Source of the DNA: Xanthobacteraceae bacterium | GTDB lineage: Bacteria; Pseudomonadota; Alphaproteobacteria; Rhizobiales; Xanthobacteraceae | Length of the DNA: 11,812 nt | Assembly (NCBI GenBank): GCA_030043175.1 | Contig: JASHYD010001015.1 | Coordinates: 1 to 11,812 of the forward strand | Reading direction: 5' to 3' | Position numbers and translations under genes: made by a program | Shown: in pieces, positions 6,805-11,812 of the stretch | How positions within the stretch are numbered: the stretch's first letter is position 1 | Layout: each line of letters starts with the position of its first letter | The notes under the pieces: generated by a model | What the model was told of the DNA's origin: nothing | The model's database searches: none | What the model saw: the letters and a program-made list of their open reading frames with translations, nothing else

Positions 6805-7009
6805 GTGGTCGCTTGCATTTTATGCTGCGGGGCCCTTGTGTGCGAGCTCTCGATCCAAATCGTGGGTTCGTGTGATCCGGGCTCGCCCGCTGCACGGGCC
6901 CGCAACGTGTACGAATGACAAGTATCAGGGTCACTCCGTAAGGCTACGTCATGGATTCAAGCTTTGAACCACCGCGGCCTGCGCGAAGCGTGTATCTGGC
7001 TTTTTCATC

Positions 7010-7507
7010 ATGCCCGCAACCCCCGCCGATCTCTTCGCATTCCTCGACCAGCTCGCGATCCCCCACTCCACCGTGTCTCACCCGCCTTTGTTCACGGTCG
7101 AGCAATCGCGCGAGTTGCGGGGCAAAATCCCTGGCGGACATACCAAGAATCTGTTCCTCAAGGACAAGCGCGGTGCCTATTACCTGATCGTTGCGGGCGA
7201 GGAGGTCACAATCGACTTGAAAGGTCTTCATCGCCGGATGGGGGCAAGCGGACGGTTCTCCTTTGGATCACCAGGCGCGCTGCAGGAGTTGTTGGGCGTC
7301 GAGCCCGGCTCAGTCACGCCATTCGGGGCGATCAACGATGTCGGCGGCAAAGTGACGGTCGTGCTCGACACGCCTATGCTGGCCCATGAGCTTTTGAACT
7401 ATCACCCCCTCGTCAACTCTATGACCACCACCATTCCACGGGAAGGGTTGCTCAAGTTTCTTGAGGCTTGTCAGCACCTTCCGAAGATCGAGACCATCTC
7501 TGAGTAA
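7010..7507 (+). CDS. proXp-ala: Alanyl-tRNA(Pro) deacylase, ProXp-ala type (YbaK/EbsC superfamily)
   Basis: 165 residues, full length for the stand-alone trans-editing domain (also named PrdX). Such proteins hydrolyse alanine mischarged onto tRNA(Pro) in the cytoplasm and back up prolyl-tRNA synthetases lacking an editing domain, as in many alphaproteobacteria. Visible motifs: HPPLFTVEQS (24-33), GGHTKNLFLKDKRGAYYLIV (42-61) with K46 as the likely conserved lysine, the GSVTPFG loop (100-106), and YHPLVNSMTT (131-140). ATG at 7010 is chosen because the product then begins at the usual TPADLFAFLDQL helix; Shine-Dalgarno is weak. It is separated by about 200 bases from the DUF2061 gene and probably transcribed alone. 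Confidence 0.9.
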   Translation: MPATPADLFAFLDQLAIPHSTVSHPPLFTVEQSRELRGKIPGGHTKNLFLKDKRGAYYLIVAGEEVTIDLKGLHRRMGASGRFSFGSPGALQELLGVEPGSVTPFGAINDVGGKVTVVLDTPMLAHELLNYHPLVNSMTTTIPREGLLKFLEACQHLPKIETISE

Positions 7508-8083
7508 GCTCGCTCAGATGGGTTGGTGATCCCTGTGGTGAGCACCGGGCAAGCCGTAGCCCGGCCTTGGATGCGGTAGCATGTTGACGATTCGCCACCC
7601 ATCCGTTGAGAGCGGTGCCTGATGATACGGATCGTATGGTGGCAGGTATTCTGAATTGAGCCCGTTCAATCCTTACACGTTCCGTCCGCCATCGATTATG
7701 CAGGGGCTCAAAAAAGCGGCGTACTTGACCGTCTATAATCGCCTCCGCCCCAGCGTCGATCCAAATGAGATAGAGGCTTGGACCAGTTTACGACCCATTG
7801 CGCAGGTACATTCGCAAGCCGCTCCCGCACCTGCAGCACCGTGGCGGACCATTCGGCCCCTGTGGGTGTGGCTCGTTGGCTCGGGACAGGGGTGGTAAGG
7901 GGCTGCTGAACGACAACTATAAGATTGTCTATAACCATCCTTCCAACTGTGCCCACCCGCCCCATTCGCCCCGCTCATAGAGCCGACAGTGTCTGCCGAT
8001 TGCGGACAGCCCAAGCAGCTTAGCAGTCTACACAACCGCAGAGACGATCATTCCTAAAAACCAAGTATAGCAGTAAGAATAAC
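7508..8083. other. Stretch without a recognised gene
   Basis: 576 bases with no coding sequence I can support. There is a GC-rich inverted repeat CCGGGC/GCCCGG (7545-7550, 7559-7564) soon after the ProXp-ala stop, without a T-run. Short open frames on both strands (7656-7898 plus; 7708-7965 minus) lack ribosome sites and recognisable motifs. No tRNA-like cloverleaf was noticed. The base composition is more mixed than in the core genes to the left, as in decayed or acquired DNA. Confidence 0.5.
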
Positions 8084-8245
8084 CTACTCAAGCTCCTCAA
8101 GCTCCACACCATCGGCCTCCCTAGCAGCATCAAGTCGCCGGGCCTCCTGATCGAGCCTGCGGAGCTGGGCGTCAACCGTGTCTCTGGCCGTGTTCCAGGC
8201 GAGCAGGGCTGCACGATGCTTAGCAACTAATTGATCATGATCCAT
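8084..8245 (-). CDS. 53-residue helical protein, unknown function
   Basis: Translation from ATG at 8245: MDHDQLVAKHRAALLAWNTA, then RDTVDAQLRRLDQEARRLDA, then AREADGVELEELE and TAG. It is charged, without cysteines, glycine-poor and almost certainly one long helix or coiled coil with a strongly acidic tail. Support is unusually good for so short a gene: AGGAGG lies 10 bases before the ATG, a -35/-10 pair lies upstream (8307-8279), and a 7-bp operator-like inverted repeat covers the -35. The layout recalls autoregulated small genes of mobile DNA, such as antitoxin-type regulators, but no DNA-binding fold is visible and no partner gene is adjacent. A related AKHRAA motif occurs in the ORF at 10030-10305. 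Function unknown. Confidence 0.68.
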   Translation of the reverse strand: MDHDQLVAKHRAALLAWNTARDTVDAQLRRLDQEARRLDAAREADGVELEELE

Positions 8246-8256
8246 GGTCGTGTTCC

Positions 8257-8273
8257 CTCCTGTTGATCAGGAG
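8257..8273 (-). promoter_or_regulatory. Hairpin covering the Shine-Dalgarno of the 53-residue gene
   Basis: On the minus strand CTCCTG (8273-8268), loop ATCAA, CAGGAG (8262-8257) forms a 6-bp stem. The right arm is most of the AGGAGG ribosome site. If the whole hairpin is in the transcript, initiation would be damped unless the stem is opened. The predicted start point (about 8272) falls at the first base of the stem, so inclusion is uncertain. Confidence 0.45.
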
Positions 8274-8278
8274 AAGCT

Positions 8279-8307
8279 CACATAGGGACGCCGCATCGGT
8301 AAGTCAA
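8279..8307 (-). promoter_or_regulatory. Promoter of the 53-residue gene
   Basis: On the minus strand TTGACT (8307-8302), a 17-base spacer and TATGTG (8284-8279). The -35 is 5/6 to consensus and the -10 is weaker (TAT---). The -35 box lies inside the inverted repeat at 8298-8315. Confidence 0.5.
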
Positions 8308-8315
8308 CACTTACC
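8298..8315. promoter_or_regulatory. Operator-like inverted repeat over the -35 box
   Basis: GGTAAGT (8298-8304), spacer CAAC, ACTTACC (8309-8315): a perfect 7-bp inverted repeat. A further half-site-like TTACC follows within 8320-8332 (GGTCATCGTTACC). Placement over the -35 of the 53-residue gene suggests a repressor site. Confidence 0.5.
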
Positions 8316-8711
8316 TATTGGTCATCGTTACCGACGAACGGATGAGAGCACGGTATTCGATGTTGCAGCCCGGGAAAACAGCAACTGGCATGATACGTGC
8401 GGTTAGCAATGTCGCCGACTCGCGATCTTTAATGCTCATGAAAAATTTTGAAATATCAATGCCTCTCACGTCTTCCGCCTTCCCTTCCGGGGCGCTCTAC
8501 AACACGTGAGAAGCGGTAGTGGGACGGGACCCGATGAGCAACCCAAGAGACTTGGCGTTATGGGATCCCATCTTCTCCACCAAGGTCTCGCTACGCTCGC
8601 GGCTGCGTGCTTTCGGCACCGGCTTTGAAAGCGATCAGCGGATATTGGCCGCCGTTGCGCCGCATGAGGCTCGGGGCAGGACATCAGGTTCCTGTGAGTG
8701 TTGAGGCATCC
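8316..8711. other. Stretch without a recognised gene
   Basis: About 400 bases with no supported coding sequence. Short open frames on the plus strand (8318-8509, 8519-8704) have no ribosome site and no family resemblance. Composition drifts from AT-rich (8390-8460) to GC-rich, consistent with a patchwork of remnants. Confidence 0.4.
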
Positions 8712-8779
8712 CGGGTTGGCTCTGCACCCGGGTTGGCTCTGCGCCTGGGTTGGCTCTGCACCTGGGTTGGCTCTGCACC
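8712..8779. repeat. Four 17-bp tandem repeats
   Basis: Four direct copies of (C/T)GGGTTGGCTCTGC(A/G)CC at 8712-8728, 8729-8745, 8746-8762 and 8763-8779. The last two are identical; the first differs only at base 1, the second at base 1 and one inner base. They are contiguous with no spacers. A 17-bp period shifts reading frame at every copy, arguing against a coding role. Confidence 0.93.
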
Positions 8780-8866
8780 TGGCGCGGCTTACTCGCCCAA
8801 CGATTTGGCAAATCGAGCGTTGATGATTGAACCGACTGCTCCCCGGCCGTAAGTCTGGGCCCCGTG

Positions 8867-8898
8867 CATGGTGAGATAGTGTCATGGTGAGATAGTGT
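8867..8898. repeat. 16-bp duplication of the translation start of the kinase gene
   Basis: CATGGTGAGATAGTGT occurs twice in tandem (8867-8882, 8883-8898) and is followed by CATGG, which contains the kinase ATG. Each copy carries ATG GTG AGA TAG, a complete three-codon frame, and a GGTGA that could pair with the end of 16S rRNA. The GGTGA of the second copy (8886-8890) lies 9 bases before the kinase start at 8900. Confidence 0.9.
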
Positions 8899-8899
8899 C

Positions 8900-9925
8900 A
8901 TGGCCACCGTTCGGCACTTGCGCGAACTAGGTTTCGAGCTGTTCGAGTTGCTACCGGATGCGATCCTCGCGATAGACCGGCGCGGTGTCATACAGTACGC
9001 CAATCGTCAGGCCGCCAACTTATTCGGGCAGGATCCGGCAACCCTTGTCTCGTCATCCGTCGAGACACTGATACCTGAACACCTCCGGTCACGTCACATC
9101 GCCCATCGCGCCAAATACGGTTCGTCACCGCGCATGCGGCCGATGGGTTCGGGCCTCGGTCTTGTCGCGCGGCGTGCGGATGGCACGACGTTTCCCGTTG
9201 ACATCATGCTGAACCCACTCCAGCACCTTGCGGAACCGATAGTGCTCGCGGTTGTGCGCGACATGACGGAACGCCAAGCCGCCGAGCAGTTGCTGAGGCG
9301 CGAGGTCAATCATCGTGCCAAAAACATCTTGAGCGTTGTTCAAGCGATGGTGCAGCAGACAAAGGCAAGCTCGTGCGAAGAGTATGTTTCACGGCTCAAG
9401 GAGCGCATTCGGGGTCTGAGCGCGAGCTACGATTTGCTGGTCAAGGACGAATGGCAAAGCGCCCCGCTCGCCGAGCTTGTGCGCGGACAACTTGCCCACT
9501 TCGGTGATCTTTTGGACGCTCGCATTGCCATACACGGCCCAGACTTAACGATTAAATCGGCGGCCGCCCAGGCAATCGGCATGGCGATTCATGAGCTCTC
9601 GACCAACGCAGCCAAATACGGGGCTCTCTCGACCGATACAGGCCGCATCGACATCGTGTGGCGCTTGGAACGAGCCGGTGCTCACGGGGACCGCTTCACG
9701 ATGGAATGGAGCGAAAAAGGTGGTCCGACCGTTGCGGCCCCGGCGCGGCGCGGATTTGGCTGGCGCGTGCTCTATCAGCTCACGAAGTTGTCCCTGGGAG
9801 CGGACGTCACGCTCGAATATCCGCCCAGCGGGGTCATCTGGAGGCTTGGATGTCCTGCTGATCGGGTTCTTGCAAGCAAGGCTGCGGAACAACCAAAGTT
9901 GGGAGAACACCCAGTCAACGCATAA
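8900..9925 (+). CDS. PAS-domain HWE-family sensor histidine kinase
   Basis: 341 residues with no membrane segment, so a soluble cytoplasmic sensor. A PAS domain spans about 10-125 (LFELLPDAILAIDRRGVIQY, ANRQAANLFG, closing with AVVRDMTERQ). The phosphoacceptor motif is REVNHRAKNILSVVQA (134-149) with H138. The ATP-binding domain has the N-box HELSTNAAKYGALS (231-244), the W-x-E signature in EWSEKGGP (269-276) and the GFG loop (285-287). N-box, WxE and H-box together define the HWE group, common in alphaproteobacteria and often tied to light or general stress signalling. No PAS cysteine in a LOV-type motif was seen. No response regulator lies in the window, so it is an orphan here. The ATG at 8900 follows a duplicated start region. 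Confidence 0.92.
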   Translation: MATVRHLRELGFELFELLPDAILAIDRRGVIQYANRQAANLFGQDPATLVSSSVETLIPEHLRSRHIAHRAKYGSSPRMRPMGSGLGLVARRADGTTFPVDIMLNPLQHLAEPIVLAVVRDMTERQAAEQLLRREVNHRAKNILSVVQAMVQQTKASSCEEYVSRLKERIRGLSASYDLLVKDEWQSAPLAELVRGQLAHFGDLLDARIAIHGPDLTIKSAAAQAIGMAIHELSTNAAKYGALSTDTGRIDIVWRLERAGAHGDRFTMEWSEKGGPTVAAPARRGFGWRVLYQLTKLSLGADVTLEYPPSGVIWRLGCPADRVLASKAAEQPKLGEHPVNA

Positions 9926-9950
9926 CGACCATTCGATCAGTGTGCTTTGA

Positions 9951-10004
9951 CATCGCAGAATCGCGATGCTGCCAGTCGAGCAGCAGCATGGCGGTTTCAC
10001 CGCC
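9951..10004. other. Three successive hairpins after the kinase gene
   Basis: CATCGC-agaatc-GCGATG (9951-9968), ATGCTGC...GCAGCAT (9966-9989) and GGCGGT-ttc-ACCGCC (9990-10004) follow one another; the first two share three bases and so exclude each other partly. The series starts 25 bases past the kinase stop. No T-run follows. It may protect or end the transcript, or be a REP-like repeat. Confidence 0.5.
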
Positions 10005-10029
10005 TAGACCCGGGAAACCCTTCCTGGCG

Positions 10030-10305
10030 CTAATCCTGGGGTTCAATTTCGAGTAAGGATTTTAATCCGGAGGCCGACCTGCGGCCATCCTGCATCTCAT
10101 AGTTCACCTTCAGCATGCTAGGTTCTGCCTCCTGAGCTCTGGAGATGGTCTCGCGCTGCATGCCAGCATTCCAAGCAGCGCGATGCTTCGCGATCGGATC
10201 ACGCGTCGCCTGCGCCGGAGAATACCCGCATGGAGCCGACGGGATCCGGCCGGAGTTGTGTGTCGGGTCGGCCACAGGCTTGCGGGGCAGCCAGCAGCGG
10301 GCCAT
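10030..10305 (-). CDS. Hypothetical protein, possibly decayed
   Basis: An open frame of 91 codons from ATG at 10305. The middle part, TRDPIAKHRAAWNAGMQRET then ISRAQEAEPSMLKVNYEMQ, looks like real helical protein and resembles a family of short hypothetical proteins that I associate with Bradyrhizobium relatives. It shares AKHRAA with the 53-residue gene at 8084-8245, using different codons. The N-terminus is proline-rich; the last 18 residues (after YEMQ) look unlike the rest, perhaps from a frameshift. No Shine-Dalgarno precedes the ATG. It may be an intact small gene, a truncated one or chance. No function can be given. Confidence 0.4.
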   Translation of the reverse strand: MARCWLPRKPVADPTHNSGRIPSAPCGYSPAQATRDPIAKHRAAWNAGMQRETISRAQEAEPSMLKVNYEMQDGRRSASGLKSLLEIEPQD

Positions 10306-10309
10306 AAGG

Positions 10310-10321
10310 TTGCAATTGCAA
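10310..10321. promoter_or_regulatory. 12-bp palindrome TTGCAATTGCAA
   Basis: A perfect palindrome just before the leftward ORF start at 10305 and about 100 bases before the rightward chaperone gene. The second TTGCAA could also serve as a -35 element, but no good -10 follows at 17 bases (ATTTAA). A regulatory role is conjecture. Confidence 0.25.
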
Positions 10322-10417
10322 TCGCATGGCTGCTCACCATTTAAGCGGGGGTCTGGATTTGCGGCTTAATCGGGGCGCTGGTTGCAGGCTCTCGCGAGCA
10401 AAGAAAGGTCGATTTGG

Positions 10418-11317
10418 ATGAATGTCGGGGTTGCGGCGGCGACAGCCGATGGTCTTATCAAGGACACCACAACACAGGCCTTCAGAAGGGACGTGATCGA
10501 GGAATCGCGTCGCCAGCCGGTTCTTGTCGATTTCTGGGCGCCGTGGTGCGGGCCGTGCAAGCAGCTCACACCGGTGCTCGAGAAGGCGGTGCGCGCCGCC
10601 AAGGGCGCGGCCAAGCTGGTCAAGATGAACATTGACGAGCACCCGGCCATAGCGACTCAGCTGGGAATCCAGTCCATCCCGGCTGTCATTGCCTTCGTCA
10701 ATGGCCAGCTTGCAGACGGCTTCATGGGAGCTTTGCCGGAGAGTCAAATAACCGCGTTCCTGGAGCGCGTGACCCGCCAGCAGATTGGCGGCGAAGAAAA
10801 GGAGCTGCTCAAGTCCGCCGACGCCGCGCTGGCGGCAGGGGATGCGGCTGCGGCGGGGGAATTATATTCGGAGGTCCTGGCCAGCGACCCAGCCAACCTG
10901 CACGCGCTCGCGGGTCTCGCGCGATCGCATGTGGAAACCGGCAGCATCGAGCAAGCCAAACAGATTTTAGCGCAAGTGCCGGAGGCCAAGCGCAACGATA
11001 CCGCAGTCGCGGCGGCCCGCGCCGCCCTTGAAGTCGCGGAACAGGCGACGCATCTCGGCCCGGTTGCCGAGCTGGAACAGAAGGTTGTCGCCAATCCGCT
11101 CGACCATCAGGCGCGATTCGATCTTGCCATTGCCTTGAACGGAAACAGCCGCCGGCAAGAGGCGCTTGAGCAGCTGATCGAGATCGTGCGCCGCGACCGC
11201 AAGTGGAATGATGACGCTGCCCGCAAACAGTTGGTTCAGTTCTTCGAGGCCTGGGGTCCGACCGACGAACACACGGTCTCAGGGCGACGGCGACTGTCGT
11301 CGATCCTGTTTGCGTGA
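10418..11317 (+). CDS. cnoX: Thioredoxin-TPR co-chaperone, CnoX/YbbN type
   Basis: 299 residues from ATG at 10418, which has GAAAGG 9 bases upstream; a TTG at 10382 would add 12 residues but lacks support. The N-terminal thioredoxin domain (about 14-120) has PVLVDFWAPWCGPCKQLTP with WCGPC at 43-47 and the cis-proline loop QSIPAVIAF (85-93). The C-terminal half (about 125-270) is a helical TPR-like region: GDAAAAGELYSEVLASDPAN, GSIEQAKQIL, and DHQARFDLAIALNGNSRRQEAL. It closes with RRRLSSILFA. In E. coli CnoX, which lacks the full CxxC, the protein holds unfolded clients for GroEL and DnaK under oxidative stress; alphaproteobacterial forms keep a redox-active CxxC. Cytoplasmic. No co-transcribed partner is visible downstream. 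Confidence 0.93.
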   Translation: MNVGVAAATADGLIKDTTTQAFRRDVIEESRRQPVLVDFWAPWCGPCKQLTPVLEKAVRAAKGAAKLVKMNIDEHPAIATQLGIQSIPAVIAFVNGQLADGFMGALPESQITAFLERVTRQQIGGEEKELLKSADAALAAGDAAAAGELYSEVLASDPANLHALAGLARSHVETGSIEQAKQILAQVPEAKRNDTAVAAARAALEVAEQATHLGPVAELEQKVVANPLDHQARFDLAIALNGNSRRQEALEQLIEIVRRDRKWNDDAARKQLVQFFEAWGPTDEHTVSGRRRLSSILFA

Positions 11318-11649
11318 TCGGTTCGTGATGGCTCCACCCCTCCCCGTGTAGGCGACTCCGATCTCCCGATGCGGGGGCAGCGCGGCGGACTGAACGGTTG
11401 GAACCCGAGTGGTGAGGGGTGAGGCGAACGTTTCTTCGATGGCACGCCTCTGAAGCGCCATGTGCGCCTGGAGAGACCGGGTCAGGCGCAACGATATTGC
11501 GAAGGCTGCCGCGTCCTGCCCTCACCCTGCCCACCCTTCGTCCTCCCGCGGAGCAGGGTAGGGAAGGGCAGCAAGAAAGGCGTGGAGGGCGGGGACGAGC
11601 CCAGCCATGGCCACGAAGAGATGTCGAAAATGATCGGAACGCGCTCTAG
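11318..11649. other. Non-coding stretch with inverted repeats
   Basis: No coding sequence is supported. Two GC-rich inverted repeats are present. CACCCCTC/GAGGGGTG (11335-11342, 11414-11421) encloses 71 bases starting 17 bases past cnoX. CTGCCC..ACCCTGC/GCAGGGT..GGGCAG (11516-11530, 11553-11571) resembles the CCCTCACCCTGCC-type palindromes scattered between genes of rhizobial relatives. Neither has a T-run, so neither is a clear terminator. Confidence 0.5.
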
Positions 11650-11808
11650 GAGTGTGTCCGAATATTCGTGATCACCAACTTCGACGAGAATTTGATTCCA
11701 CCGAAGCCGCGAAGAGGAGTCGAACTTTGCATCACCATTCTGGAAACGACCAACAATGAGAATTCCATTCCCAGCGACTCCACGTTTTCCGATTACTCGG
11801 ACAGGCTC
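11650..11808. mobile_element. MITE-like element with IS5-type terminal repeats
   Basis: Left end GAGTGTGTCCGAATATTCG (11650-11668) and right end, read inward on the minus strand, GAGCCTGTCCGAGTAATCG (11808-11790) match at 15 of 19 positions. GAGCCTGTCCGA is a typical IS5-family terminus. Both ends are flanked by CTAG (11646-11649 and 11809-11812), which fits a 4-bp or 2-bp (TA) target duplication. The interior is AT-richer than its surroundings and too short for a transposase. A plus-strand frame is open from 11650 to the window end (VITNFDENLIPPKPRRGVEL then CITILETTNNENSIPSD); it may be chance or a transposase or other gene scrap. The element ends exactly at the window edge. Confidence 0.6.
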
Positions 11809-11812
11809 CTAG

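Noticed and set aside
6805..7009. Possible tRNA in the gap before proXp-ala
   Set aside because: A TTCG-containing stretch near 6866 resembles a T-loop, but no acceptor or anticodon stems can be drawn.
7656..7898. 80-codon plus-strand frame
   Set aside because: It begins at TTG without a ribosome site and shows no family resemblance.
7708..7965. 85-codon minus-strand frame overlapping the previous one
   Set aside because: The ATG has no properly placed ribosome site and the product matches nothing I recognise; kept as non-coding.
8318..8704. Two short plus-strand frames (8318-8509 and 8519-8704)
   Set aside because: No ribosome site, mixed composition and no motif; probably chance or remnants.
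8712..8779. Possible CRISPR array
   Set aside because: The 17-bp units are directly adjacent with no unique spacers, and no cas-like gene is present; it is a simple tandem repeat.
10382..10417. TTG start adding 12 residues to the CnoX-like protein
   Set aside because: The ATG at 10418 has GAAAGG at 9 bases and gives the usual N-terminus.

Overview
The window (about 60% G+C or more by eye, not counted) reads as chromosomal DNA of an alphaproteobacterium, most likely of the order Hyphomicrobiales (Bradyrhizobium / Rhodopseudomonas / Beijerinckiaceae-like). This rests on the kinds of protein present (a minimal zincin protease, an HWE-family kinase, an alanyl-tRNA(Pro) editing protein, a thioredoxin-TPR chaperone with WCGPC), not on a database search.

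Layout. The left edge holds the last 43 codons of leuC (leucine biosynthesis). A small secreted protein gene points left and a zincin metallopeptidase gene points right, with an 8-bp inverted repeat between them. The zincin gene overlaps an MmgE/PrpD-family gene by four bases. A leftward psiF-like gene follows, with a good intrinsic terminator.

The centre (about 3.17-6.80 kb) is a sulfate-assimilation block. A leftward operon encodes a ferredoxin-like protein, CysD, and one 688-residue polypeptide that joins CysN (GTPase subunit of ATP sulfurylase) to an APS-type CysH reductase. A divergent DUF2061 membrane protein gene shares the promoter region, where a 13-bp palindrome overlaps the -10 box. 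Together CysD and CysN-CysH would turn sulfate into adenylyl sulfate and reduce it directly to sulfite, without CysC. The ferredoxin-like protein lacks one of the four usual cluster cysteines. This block is the main finding.

From 7.5 kb on the sequence changes character. After a ProXp-ala type tRNA-editing gene, about 1.4 kb carries little coding sequence. It holds one well-supported 53-codon gene on the minus strand (-35/-10 boxes, operator-like inverted repeat, strong Shine-Dalgarno inside a hairpin), four 17-bp tandem repeats, and a duplicated translation start in front of a PAS-HWE histidine kinase. A second small minus-strand ORF with a similar AKHRAA motif lies beyond the kinase.

The right end holds a CnoX/YbbN-type chaperone gene, a non-coding stretch with inverted repeats, and a 159-bp element with IS5-like terminal inverted repeats flanked by CTAG. 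It looks like a MITE and finishes exactly at the window edge.
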